A stretch of DNA of 64,000 bases from Tepidibacter thalassicus DSM 15285 (GTDB lineage: Bacteria; Bacillota; Clostridia; Peptostreptococcales; Peptostreptococcaceae). Shown one piece after another: positions 46,833-55,811 of the stretch. The DNA is taken from contig NZ_FQXH01000007.1 in assembly GCF_900129915.1 (NCBI RefSeq), positions 154,963-218,962 of the forward strand, in the 5' to 3' direction. Numbering within the stretch: the first letter of the stretch is position 1; every line of letters starts with the position of its first letter. The translations under genes were made by a program, and so were the position numbers. The notes beneath the pieces were generated by a model that had not been told where the DNA came from, made no database searches, and saw only the letters and a list, made by a program, of their open reading frames with translations.

Positions 46833-47583
46833 TATAATCACCTCCTAAAAAAAAGTTTATAGCTTTTTCCACTTCTAAAATGTCTATTTCCGTATCAAAA
46901 CAAGGTCCATTTGGTCTCTTGTTAAATATTCCAAGAACCGGTAACTTAGATACATCTTGAATTCCACTAGTTAAATCTCTTTCACACGCAATAGCAATTA
47001 CTACTTTGGGTTTATTTTCCATTATTATTCGTCTAGCAAGAGTTCCTCCAGTTGCAACGAAAACTTTTACTTTATATTTTTGTTTTAATTTGACTAAATC
47101 ACCTACATTGCATTTTCCACACTGTCTACAATTTTTTATATCATTTGTCACTTTATATTTACAAAAACTTTTTTGTATACAATGAGGTGTTAATAGCATT
47201 ATATCTTCAGCTTTTAAGTTATAATCACTGGCATATATATATTTATTATTTAAATTTACATATACTTTCCTTATATCATTTTTAGGTATTTTAAGTAATT
47301 TACTTATAACTATAATAAATGGATATAATATATTTACTATTTTTAAATTCAATTTAATAATAGTTTTGTTGATTTTTTTCCCTTTTAATACTAAATAAGA
47401 TACAATTATCGCTAATAATATTACAATTATTATTAATAAAAAAATCACATTAAAAAATATCACAAAAAAATTAGTTACATTTATATTTTTTCCACTAATT
47501 ATATAGTTAATTCCCATATATAAACTAACAAAAAACATAACCAAAGTAAACATGGAATAAATAAACTTATTTTCATTTGCCAT
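46822..47583 (-). CDS. DUF116 membrane protein
   Basis: A 253-residue protein with two N-terminal helices and a soluble C-terminal part that is Cys-rich: HCIQKSFCKYKV, NCRQCGKC, and ACERDLTSG. This is the DUF116 pattern, probably a metal or iron-sulfur site. Function unknown. It is followed by fmt and def in many Clostridia. The start MANENK follows AGGTG by 6 bases; its ATG is 2 bases from the fmt stop. Confidence 0.85.
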   Translation of the reverse strand: MANENKFIYSMFTLVMFFVSLYMGINYIISGKNINVTNFFVIFFNVIFLLIIIVILLAIIVSYLVLKGKKINKTIIKLNLKIVNILYPFIIVISKLLKIPKNDIRKVYVNLNNKYIYASDYNLKAEDIMLLTPHCIQKSFCKYKVTNDIKNCRQCGKCNVGDLVKLKQKYKVKVFVATGGTLARRIIMENKPKVVIAIACERDLTSGIQDVSKLPVLGIFNKRPNGPCFDTEIDILEVEKAINFFLGGDYNVL

Positions 47584-47584
47584 T

Positions 47585-48517
47585 TTATTCACCTAATACT
47601 ACTTTTTCATCTATTTCATTTCCTTTTATATATTCTTTTACATACATTCTCTTCTTACCTGGCATTTGAATTTCCTCTATCAATAAAATACCATCTTTTG
47701 TAGATACATAAATTCCATTTTGATCAACTTTAAGTACAGTTCCTGGCTTTTCATTTGATTTTTTATCTAATACCTTTGACTTCCATACTTTCATTGTTTG
47801 CCCCTTGTATTTTGTAAAAGAACTTGGCCATGGATTTGTTCCTCTTATCAAATTAAATATATCTTTAGCACTTTTATTCCAATCAATACTACCAAGACTT
47901 TTATCCATCATAGGAGCATAACAAGAAAGCGAATCATCTTGAACTTCTCTAGGTGCTTTATTTTCTTTTATTAATTTTAAAGTATCTCTTAAAACCTCTC
48001 CACCTAAAATACAAAGTCTATCGTGAAGCTCTCCTGCTGTTTCTTCACTCCCTATTTCAATTTCAGCTTTTAAAATCATATCTCCCGTGTCAAGACCTTC
48101 ATCCATATACATTGTTGTAATTCCAGTTGTTTTTTCTCCATTTATTATAACCCAATTTATAGGAGCAGCACCTCTATATTTAGGCAAAAGAGATGCATGA
48201 ACATTTATACATCCATATTTAGGTATAGACAGTATTTCCTTTGATAATATTTGCCCAAAAGCTACAACAACAATTATATCTGGATTTAAACTTTTTAAAA
48301 ATTCAACAAACTCTTTATCTTTAACTTTTTTAGGTTGATACACGTCAATTCCATATTTTAATGCCTCCTCTTTTACTGGAGGCATAGACATTTTTTTACC
48401 TCTTCCTTTAGGTTTATCTGGTTGAGTTATAACACCTAATATCTCAATCCCTTCTTCTATTAAAACTTTTAAAGATGGTACAGCAAAATCAGGAGTTCCC
48501 ATAAATACAGCCTTCAA
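47585..48517 (-). CDS. fmt: Methionyl-tRNA formyltransferase
   Basis: A 310-residue enzyme formylating initiator Met-tRNA. It shows VFMGTPDFAVPSL, HASLLPKYRGAAPI and MYMDEGLDTGDM. Start: TTG giving KAVFMGTPDF, 8 bases after AGAGG; the longest frame's GTG lies within the ribosome site. It pairs with def immediately upstream. Confidence 0.95.
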   Translation of the reverse strand: MKAVFMGTPDFAVPSLKVLIEEGIEILGVITQPDKPKGRGKKMSMPPVKEEALKYGIDVYQPKKVKDKEFVEFLKSLNPDIIVVVAFGQILSKEILSIPKYGCINVHASLLPKYRGAAPINWVIINGEKTTGITTMYMDEGLDTGDMILKAEIEIGSEETAGELHDRLCILGGEVLRDTLKLIKENKAPREVQDDSLSCYAPMMDKSLGSIDWNKSAKDIFNLIRGTNPWPSSFTKYKGQTMKVWKSKVLDKKSNEKPGTVLKVDQNGIYVSTKDGILLIEEIQMPGKKRMYVKEYIKGNEIDEKVVLGE

Positions 48518-48532
48518 ACAAATCACCTCTTT

Positions 48533-48985
48533 TTATCTTTGTAAATTTCCTTCCACCTTGTCTATAAATAAAATCCCCTCTAAATGATCTATTTCATGAC
48601 AAAGTGCTCTAGCTAAAAGCCCTTCTCCTTCTATGATTATTTCTTCTCCTTTTCTATTAAAAGCTCTAACTTTGACTTTATTAGGTCTAGTAACTTTTCC
48701 AAACTTTCCAGGTACGCTAAGGCATCCTTCATCATCACTTTGCTTTCCACTTTGTTCTATAATTTCAGGATTTATAAGTTCTATAAGCCCTCCTCCTATA
48801 TCTATTATAACTACTCTCTTTAAAATCCCTACTTGAGGAGCTGCAAGTCCTACTCCATCAGCATCATACATAGTCTCAGCCATATCATCAAGCAATGTAA
48901 TTATTCTTGAATCTATTTTTTCAACTACCTTTGATTTTTTCCTTAAAACCGGATCTCCCTCTTTTCTTATAATTCTAAGTGCCAT
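48533..48985 (-). CDS. def: Peptide deformylase
   Basis: A 150-residue metallo-deformylase removing the formyl group from new proteins. All three motifs are present: [18 protein letters not shown] and HEIDHLEG, with the Cys and two His metal ligands. AGGAGG lies 12 bases before the ATG. Confidence 0.97.
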   Translation of the reverse strand: MALRIIRKEGDPVLRKKSKVVEKIDSRIITLLDDMAETMYDADGVGLAAPQVGILKRVVIIDIGGGLIELINPEIIEQSGKQSDDEGCLSVPGKFGKVTRPNKVKVRAFNRKGEEIIIEGEGLLARALCHEIDHLEGILFIDKVEGNLQR

Positions 48986-49009
48986 AATAATAACAACCTC
49001 CTTATATGT

Positions 49010-51472
49010 TTATAATGTATTAAATGGATTTATATCTATACTTATATTTATATCCTTATTAAATATCAACTCTCTTTTTTGTATACATATATATTTTATT
49101 ATACTCTTTAACAATTTTATTTCAATATCTATATCTTTTAATAATATTTGCCATCTATAGTTTAAATTAATTTTAGATATAGGACAAGGGTTTGGCCCTA
49201 AAATAAAATCGTATTTTTCATAACCTCTTTTTCTAAGTATATAAATAATTGAATCATATAACTTTTGTGTGTTATCAACTACTTTTTTTTCATTTTTTCC
49301 ATATACAACTACACTAATTAAATTATTAAATGGAGTATAATTAAAAGCATTTCTTATTTTTATTTCATCTTCATAAAAACCTTCGTAATCATAATTCAAT
49401 GCGTGCTTTATTGCATAATGTTCTGTATCATAAGTTTGAAGTATTACTCTTCCATTTAAATGAGCCCTTCCTGCTCTACCTGCAACTTGATTTATTATTT
49501 GAAATGTCCTTTCAGAACTTCTAAAATCAGGAAAATTCAAAATCATATCAGCAGATAATATTCCAACAAGTGTTACATTTTCAAAATCAAGCCCCTTACC
49601 TATCATTTGTGTACCAATAAGAATATCAGCTTCTTTATTTTTAAATTTATTTAAAATTTCTTCATGAGATCCTTTCTTTGAAGTAGTATCTTTATCCATT
49701 CTGAGAACTTTTGCATATTTAAAATAACGTTTAACTTCTTCTTCTATTTTTTCAGTACCTATCCCAAATTCTTTTACATAATTACTTTTACATTCTGGAC
49801 ATTCCTTCGGTATAACCACTTCATACCCACAATAATGACATTTACCTACATTTTTTATTTTATGATATGTTAAAGATATTTCACAATTTAAACATTTAAA
49901 AATATACCCACATTTTCTACACGATATAAAACTCGCATATCCCCTTCTATTCAAAAATAATATAATCTGATTATTACTTTCTAAATTTTCTTTTATAGCT
50001 TCAAATAATTTTTTACTAAATATACTTTTATTTCCATTATCTAATTCTTCCTTCATATCAACAACTTCTATAAAAGGCATTTCTTTATTATTGGCTCTAT
50101 TTTTAAGCTCTAATAATTCATATTCCCCTGTCTTACATTTATAGTATTCTTCAATAGGCGGAGTTGCTGATCCCAATATTAAAATACAATTTTCTAATTT
50201 AGCTATTTGCTTAGCAACTTCTATTGAATTATATTTCGGGTTCATTTCTGATTTATAAGAATTCTCATGAAATTCATCAATAATTATTACCCCTAAATTG
50301 CTGAATGGTGCAAATAATGCAGATCTTGCCCCTATAACAATTTTTGCATGTCCCTCTTTTATTCTTCTATATTCATCGTATTTTTCACCACTTGAAAGTT
50401 TACTATGAAATACAGCTATTATATCTCCAAATTTATTTTTAAACCTAGCTATAGTCTGAGGTGTCAACGAAATTTCTGGAACTAAAACAATACTGTCCAT
50501 ATCATTTTTTAAAGCTTCTTCTATTATATTTAAATAAATTTCAGTCTTTCCACTTCCAGTAACACCATAAAGCAAAAATGGTTTTTTATTTTCTTTATAT
50601 ATTGTTTTTTTTAATTTACTCAATACATTTAATTGTTCTTCATTTAAATTTATTTTTTTGTTCTTTACTATATAATTTATTTTTGGTTTTCTATAATAAT
50701 TAAGCTTTTCTATATTTATTAGTTTTTTTTCTTGTAAAGACTTTATAGACTGCTTACTTACATTTAACAAATTCATTAAATCTCTCAATTGAATATTTGG
50801 ATTGTTTTTTAAAAAATTCATTACATCAGCTTGTTTAAAAGCCCTTTTTTTAATCAAAACTTTTACTATTTCATCTACTTCTTCATTTGATATATTTAAA
50901 CTTATATTATAAATATACTTTTCATTTTTTATACTTTTATACTCCCAACATATATCTACTAATCCTCTATTTTTTAATTTTTTTACTATACTTTCTATTC
51001 CTTTGCCTATTTTGTTTTTTAAATATTCTAATTTAATTTTTCTTTTATTGTTTATTAATTCTTGCAATACATGTTTTTCTCTTTCTTCTAAATCATCAAA
51101 TTCTTCTTTTACAAGTTTTACTACTTTATAATTATCCACTCTTACACCTTTAGGATACATACAATTAATAGCATCCATAAAAGTACACATATACTCTTCT
51201 CTCATCCATTTGATAATTTCTATATCTCTTTCTTTCAATATGGGCTTTTCATCAATTACATCTATAATTTCTTTTAATTTAAAATTTATTTCTTCAAAAG
51301 AAGTTATTTCAAATACAAAAGCTTCTATAGGCTTATTTCCCCTTCCAAAAGGAACTAATACCCTATGACCTTTTTTTATTTCATCTATTAAAAACTCAGG
51401 AATTTTATAAGTATATAATTCATCAGTATGATTTGAATTATTACTAACTACAACTTTTGCATATTTGTTCAT
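49010..51472 (-). CDS. priA: Primosomal replication restart helicase PriA
   Basis: An 820-residue protein. It has an N-terminal DNA-binding domain, then Walker A GVTGSGKTEIYL, the DExH box as DEFHENSYK (usual form DEEH), TATPP-type SATPPIEEY, and a zinc-binding block with eight Cys (CRKCG, KCLNC, KCHYCG, CPEC). PriA restarts stalled forks. Start: ATG 6 bases after AGGTG; the longest frame's ATG is only 1 base from that site. Confidence 0.95.
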   Translation of the reverse strand: MNKYAKVVVSNNSNHTDELYTYKIPEFLIDEIKKGHRVLVPFGRGNKPIEAFVFEITSFEEINFKLKEIIDVIDEKPILKERDIEIIKWMREEYMCTFMDAINCMYPKGVRVDNYKVVKLVKEEFDDLEEREKHVLQELINNKRKIKLEYLKNKIGKGIESIVKKLKNRGLVDICWEYKSIKNEKYIYNISLNISNEEVDEIVKVLIKKRAFKQADVMNFLKNNPNIQLRDLMNLLNVSKQSIKSLQEKKLINIEKLNYYRKPKINYIVKNKKINLNEEQLNVLSKLKKTIYKENKKPFLLYGVTGSGKTEIYLNIIEEALKNDMDSIVLVPEISLTPQTIARFKNKFGDIIAVFHSKLSSGEKYDEYRRIKEGHAKIVIGARSALFAPFSNLGVIIIDEFHENSYKSEMNPKYNSIEVAKQIAKLENCILILGSATPPIEEYYKCKTGEYELLELKNRANNKEMPFIEVVDMKEELDNGNKSIFSKKLFEAIKENLESNNQIILFLNRRGYASFISCRKCGYIFKCLNCEISLTYHKIKNVGKCHYCGYEVVIPKECPECKSNYVKEFGIGTEKIEEEVKRYFKYAKVLRMDKDTTSKKGSHEEILNKFKNKEADILIGTQMIGKGLDFENVTLVGILSADMILNFPDFRSSERTFQIINQVAGRAGRAHLNGRVILQTYDTEHYAIKHALNYDYEGFYEDEIKIRNAFNYTPFNNLISVVVYGKNEKKVVDNTQKLYDSIIYILRKRGYEKYDFILGPNPCPISKINLNYRWQILLKDIDIEIKLLKSIIKYICIQKRELIFNKDINISIDINPFNTL

Positions 51473-51494
51473 ATCATACACCTACTTAATTAGA

Positions 51495-51524
51495 AAAATA
51501 AGCATCTATATAGATGCTTATTTT
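51495..51524 (-). terminator. Rho-independent terminator after coaBC
   Basis: A perfect 30-base palindrome (AAAATAAGCATCTAT and its complement) that contains the coaBC stop codon; on the minus strand TTTTTC-type T residues follow. Confidence 0.85.
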
Positions 51525-52714
51525 AATAATAATTTTATTTTATCTAAAATTATATTTGCAATATCAGATTTGCTCATTTTAGGATATTGTTCGATATTTC
51601 CATTTTTGTCTATTATCTTAACTATATTCGTATCTACCCCAAAACCAGCTCCTTCTTGTGTTAAATCATTTGCAACTATAAAATCTAAATTTTTATTTTT
51701 TATTTTTTTCTTAGCATTTTCTATTAAATCATTCGTTTCTGCTGCAAAACCCACTAGCACTTTATTTTTTTTCATTTTTCCTATTTCTTTTAAAATATCA
51801 TAATTTCTATCAAGTTCTATACATAAATCTTCATCACTCTTTTTAATTTTTTTACTTTGTTTGTATTTAGGTTTATAATCTGCTACAGCTGCTGATTTTA
51901 TTATTATATCATTATTTTCTAAATTTTCCATAACTACATTATACATATCATCTGCAGATTCTACTTCTATAAATTTTTTAACTCCTACAGGTATATCTAA
52001 ATTTGTTTTTCCCGATATTAAAGTTACATTAGCTCCTCTTTTTACAGCTTCAGCTGCTATAGAATATCCCATCTTACCACTTGATCTATTCGTTATATAC
52101 CTTACAGGATCTATACTTTCTATCGTAGGTCCTGCTGTTATTAATATATTTTTTTCATTCAAATCTTTTTTATCTGTAAATATTTCAATAATTTCTTTTA
52201 CTATATTTTCAGGAGAAGCCAATTTACCTTTTCCAACATCTCCACAAGCGAGCCTCCCAGATTCTGGCTCTATGAATTTATATCCAAATTTTATAAGTTT
52301 TGATATGTTATCTTGCACTATTTTATTTTCATACATATTAGTATTCATCGCCGGAGCTATTACTACTTCAGCTTTAGTAGCCATAACTGTAGTTGATAAC
52401 ATATCATCAGCTATTCCATTAGCAATTTTTCCAATTATATTAGCTGTAGCAGGAGCTATTAAAAATAAGTCTGCCCATTGTGCCAATGATATATGTTCTA
52501 CATCCCATGTTTTTGGCTCTTTGAACATATCCGTAATAACAAAATTTTGGCTCAAACTTTGAAAAGTTAAAGGAGTTACAAATTCTGTAGCAGACTTTGT
52601 CATTATCACTTTTACATTGGCATTTAATTTTTTTAATCTACTGACAATATCACAAGCTTTATATACTGCTATTCCTCCAGAAACCCCAAGAACTATATTT
52701 TTCCCACTTAACAT
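51518..52714 (-). CDS. coaBC: Bifunctional phosphopantothenoylcysteine decarboxylase / phosphopantothenate-cysteine ligase
   Basis: A 398-residue fusion that makes 4'-phosphopantetheine. The N-terminal flavin decarboxylase shows GVSGGIAVYKA, PAMNTNMY and the catalytic-site loop GRLACGDVGKGKL. The C-terminal ligase part shows ITAGPTIESIDPVR, NRSSGKMG, and FVANDLTQEGAGFG. AAGGAG precedes the ATG. Adjacent to rpoZ and gmk, the usual order. Confidence 0.97.
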   Translation of the reverse strand: MLSGKNIVLGVSGGIAVYKACDIVSRLKKLNANVKVIMTKSATEFVTPLTFQSLSQNFVITDMFKEPKTWDVEHISLAQWADLFLIAPATANIIGKIANGIADDMLSTTVMATKAEVVIAPAMNTNMYENKIVQDNISKLIKFGYKFIEPESGRLACGDVGKGKLASPENIVKEIIEIFTDKKDLNEKNILITAGPTIESIDPVRYITNRSSGKMGYSIAAEAVKRGANVTLISGKTNLDIPVGVKKFIEVESADDMYNVVMENLENNDIIIKSAAVADYKPKYKQSKKIKKSDEDLCIELDRNYDILKEIGKMKKNKVLVGFAAETNDLIENAKKKIKNKNLDFIVANDLTQEGAGFGVDTNIVKIIDKNGNIEQYPKMSKSDIANIILDKIKLLLK

Positions 52715-52719
52715 TTTTG

Positions 52720-52971
52720 TTACTCCTTTATGTTATCTTTATTTTTCTTATCTTCCTGCATTTTTTCAACTTCCTCATTAGTCATAGGTCTACAAGTTAT
52801 TTTATCTTGAGCAACTTCATAAGTAGCTATAGCTACAGGTTTATTCTCTTTTACATCAACTAACCCTTCATCTCCATCTATTAATTTTCTAGCTCTCTTT
52901 GAAACTGCAATTACTAAACTATATCTGTTATCTATTTTTTTTAAAAGTTCATTTATTGATGGATTTAACAT
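52720..52971 (-). CDS. rpoZ: RNA polymerase omega subunit
   Basis: An 83-residue protein: PSINELLKKIDNRYSLVIAV, SKRARKLIDG and KPVAIATYEVAQDKI match omega. It helps RNA polymerase assemble. Only 1 base after gmk, in the gmk-rpoZ-coaBC-priA cluster. Confidence 0.96.
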   Translation of the reverse strand: MLNPSINELLKKIDNRYSLVIAVSKRARKLIDGDEGLVDVKENKPVAIATYEVAQDKITCRPMTNEEVEKMQEDKKNKDNIKE

Positions 52972-52972
52972 A

Positions 52973-53587
52973 TTATAATTCCTCCTTAAACATTTTTATT
53001 ATATCATTTTTATATCTTGATACTCTATTTTTTTCAGCATTAATTATGTTTTGAAGTTCGCATGCAGACTTTTCTACATCTTCATTTATTATAAAATAAT
53101 TATAATTTTCTATTTTTTCTATTTCAGAAAGTGCACTTCCAAATCTCTTTTTAATATCTTCTTCGCTTTCTGTCCCTCTCTTTACAATTCTATTTTTTAA
53201 TTCTTCTAAAGATGGTGGAAGTATAAATACAAAAACTCCATTTGGATATTTCTGTTTTACACTCATAGCTCCTTGAATATCAATTTCAAGCAATACATCT
53301 TCTCCTTTAGAAAGAGTTTCAAAGACATATTTTTTTGGAGTACCATAAAAATTGTCGTATACATTTGCGTATTCTAAAAATTCATCCTTATCTATCATAT
53401 CTTGAAATGTTTCTTTTGTAATAAAATAATAATTTACTCCGTGTATTTCTCCTTCTCTTGGGCTTCTTGTAGTTGCCGAAACAGAAAGTTTTATTTCACT
53501 ATTTTTTCTTAAAAGTTCTTTGCAAATAGTTCCTTTTCCAGCTCCAGATGGACCTGAAACAACTATTAAAAGTCCTTCTCTTTTCAT
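52973..53587 (-). CDS. gmk: Guanylate kinase
   Basis: A 204-residue enzyme that makes GDP from GMP. It shows VVSGPSGAGKGTICK, TTRSPREGEIHGVNYYF and EIDIQGAMSVK. AAGGAAG precedes the ATG. Confidence 0.97.
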   Translation of the reverse strand: MKREGLLIVVSGPSGAGKGTICKELLRKNSEIKLSVSATTRSPREGEIHGVNYYFITKETFQDMIDKDEFLEYANVYDNFYGTPKKYVFETLSKGEDVLLEIDIQGAMSVKQKYPNGVFVFILPPSLEELKNRIVKRGTESEEDIKKRFGSALSEIEKIENYNYFIINEDVEKSACELQNIINAEKNRVSRYKNDIIKMFKEEL

Positions 53588-53601
53588 CCATATCTTCCTT
53601 C

Positions 53602-53880
53602 CTATTCTTCATGATTATTATGATGATGGTGGTGATCTTCTTTTGTTGAAAGTCTATGTGCTACAGTTTCTGGTTGAACAGCAGAAAGTATTAAATGCTC
53701 ACTATCAGTAATTATCACAGCTCTAGTCCTTCTACCGTAAGTAGCATCTATAAGCATCCCTCTTTCTCTAGCTTCTTGAATCATTCTTTTTATAGGAGCT
53801 GATTCAGGACTAACTATAGCTATTATTCTATTTGCTGAAACTATATTTCCAAATCCTATATTTATAAGCTTAATTGCCAT
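53602..53880 (-). CDS. remA: RemA-like extracellular matrix regulator (DUF370) with a His-rich tail
   Basis: A 92-residue protein. The first 80 residues match Rem[42 protein letters not shown] and [13 protein letters not shown]. RemA is a DNA-binding oligomer that activates biofilm genes in Bacillus. The last 10 or so residues, [11 protein letters not shown], are an unusual histidine-rich end that might bind metal. AGGAGG precedes the ATG. Confidence 0.93.
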   Translation of the reverse strand: MAIKLINIGFGNIVSANRIIAIVSPESAPIKRMIQEARERGMLIDATYGRRTRAVIITDSEHLILSAVQPETVAHRLSTKEDHHHHHNNHEE

Positions 53881-53891
53881 TATATATCCTC

Positions 53892-54773
53892 CTACTCGAT
53901 ATTTTGAATTTGTTCTCTTATTTTTTCTAATTCACTTTTTACTTCTACTACTAATTCTGTTATTCTTAAATTTGAAGATTTAGAACCTATAGTATTTATT
54001 TCTCTATTCATTTCTTGAATTAGAAAATCAATTTTTCTTCCTATTAAATCATTTAAATCTATCGTTTTTTCTATTTGTTTAATATGACTTTTAAATCTCA
54101 CTATTTCTTCAGTTATATTGCTTCTATCTGCGTATATTGCAACTTCCTGAGAAAGTCTATTTTCATCTATATCTATAGTATCTCCTAATAATTCTTTTAT
54201 CCTATTTTCAAGTTTTTCCTTATATTCAATAACTACATTATATGAAAGGCTTTCAATTTCTTCAATATATTTTTGTAAAAGAGAACATCTTAATTTTATA
54301 TCTTGAGAAAGTTTAACACCTTCTACTTCTCTCATATCTTTTAATTTTAAAAGAGCATTAATCAAAGCATTTTTTAAAGAATTCCATATAATTTCCTCTT
54401 CTTCTTCTTTTTCCTCCATTTTAATTACATCAGGAAATTTAGCTATACTTAATACAGATATATCATCTATTACATTTATCTCTTCTTTTATTTTATTTAA
54501 TATATTATAATACTGTTTTGCTAAATTTATATCCAAATTTAAACTTATATCACTTTCACCTATTAATTCAAATTTAATAAATAAATCTACTCTTCCTCTT
54601 TTAATGTATTCTTTTACTAATTGTCTTACTTTATCTTCTAAAAAAGATATTTTTCTAGGTATTTTTACACTTATATCTGTATATTTATGATTTACACTTT
54701 TACATTCTACAATAAAGTGAAATTTTTCATCTTTATATTCTCCTCTTCCAAATCCCGTCATACTAACAGCCAT
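53892..54773 (-). CDS. YicC/YloC family endoribonuclease
   Basis: A 293-residue protein starting [14 protein letters not shown] and ending in the conserved [21 protein letters not shown] block. YicC-family proteins are RNases acting on small RNAs and mRNA. The start is set by GGAGGG 7 bases before this ATG; nine extra codons of the longest frame would overlap dapF. Next to remA and gmk, as in Bacillus. Confidence 0.95.
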   Translation of the reverse strand: MAVSMTGFGRGEYKDEKFHFIVECKSVNHKYTDISVKIPRKISFLEDKVRQLVKEYIKRGRVDLFIKFELIGESDISLNLDINLAKQYYNILNKIKEEINVIDDISVLSIAKFPDVIKMEEKEEEEEIIWNSLKNALINALLKLKDMREVEGVKLSQDIKLRCSLLQKYIEEIESLSYNVVIEYKEKLENRIKELLGDTIDIDENRLSQEVAIYADRSNITEEIVRFKSHIKQIEKTIDLNDLIGRKIDFLIQEMNREINTIGSKSSNLRITELVVEVKSELEKIREQIQNIE

Positions 54774-54775
54774 GT

Positions 54776-55606
54776 TTAACCCTCCAATATACCTTGACAA
54801 ATTTTCACTGCACTTCCTTGCATATATATATAATCATCTATAATTTCTATTAATAATTCTCCTCCTTCTGATATTGCTTTAACTTTATTTGAAGTTTTAT
54901 TCAAGTAATACGCCATGGCAACACTAGCACAAATTCCCGTACCACAAGCAAGAGTATATCCACATCCTCTTTCCCAAGTAGAAACTAAAATATTTTCTTT
55001 ATCTAACACCTCAACAAAATTTACATTAGTCTTTTCTGGAAAAATACTGTTTTTTTCAATTTCAGACCCGTATTTCAATAATTCTTCTTTATCTATTTTA
55101 TCAACAAAAACTACTGTATGAGGAACTCCAACAAGTAATGAAGATATTTTAATATTTTTATCTACAACAAATATATCCTCATTAATAAACATATTTTTAT
55201 CAGTTTTTACAGGAACACAATTAGAATCAAATTTTGCTTTGCCCATATTTATTTTAATACTTTCTATTTTATCGCCATTTAAATTTAATTTAACATCCTT
55301 TATTCCATCTAAAGTTTCAACCTTAAAAATATCCTTATTTACTATTTTTTTATCATAAACAAATTTACAAAAACACCTCAATCCATTTCCACACATTTTA
55401 GCACGTGATCCATCAGAATTATAATATATCATTTTACAATCCACTTTATCTGATTTTTTTACAATTAAAAGACCATCTGCTCCTATTCCAAAATGTCTAT
55501 GACATACTTTTTTAGCAAAATCTGAATAATCTTGTATGCAATACTTTTCTCCATCCACAACTATAAAATCATTTCCAGCCCCATGCATTTTCCAAAATTC
55601 AATCAT
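54776..55606 (-). CDS. dapF: Diaminopimelate epimerase
   Basis: A 276-residue enzyme converting LL-DAP to meso-DAP for lysine and cell-wall peptide synthesis. The two catalytic Cys are in MCGNGLRCF and ACGTGICAS; it starts WKMHGAGNDFIVVD. AGGAGGGG is upstream of the ATG. First gene of the leftward run after a 205-base divergent gap. Confidence 0.97.
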   Translation of the reverse strand: MIEFWKMHGAGNDFIVVDGEKYCIQDYSDFAKKVCHRHFGIGADGLLIVKKSDKVDCKMIYYNSDGSRAKMCGNGLRCFCKFVYDKKIVNKDIFKVETLDGIKDVKLNLNGDKIESIKINMGKAKFDSNCVPVKTDKNMFINEDIFVVDKNIKISSLLVGVPHTVVFVDKIDKEELLKYGSEIEKNSIFPEKTNVNFVEVLDKENILVSTWERGCGYTLACGTGICASVAMAYYLNKTSNKVKAISEGGELLIEIIDDYIYMQGSAVKICQGILEG

Positions 55607-55704
55607 ACTCTCCCCTCCTACAAAGTTATATTATATATTTTGTTTTAATAAAAATAAATCAAAAACTCTCTAATTATTACAATTTCTTAATATTTTTCTT
55701 TTAA

Positions 55705-55733
55705 TTGTAGAATTTTAATTTATAATATATACT
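55705..55733 (+). promoter_or_regulatory. Sigma-A type promoter of rqcH
   Basis: TTGTAG (55705-55710), a 17-base spacer and TATACT (55728-55733), about 80 bases before the rqcH ATG. Confidence 0.7.
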
Positions 55734-55811
55734 AGTACAAAGTACAATTTATTATTAAAATTATATAATTCCCTATAAATTTAAAAATAAACTGGAAAGC
55801 GAGGACTTTAT

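Noticed and set aside
53602..53625. Histidine run as an artificial purification tag
   Set aside because: It is interrupted (HHHHHNNH), lies in a natural gene with normal neighbours and downstream ribosome site, and no vector sequence is present.
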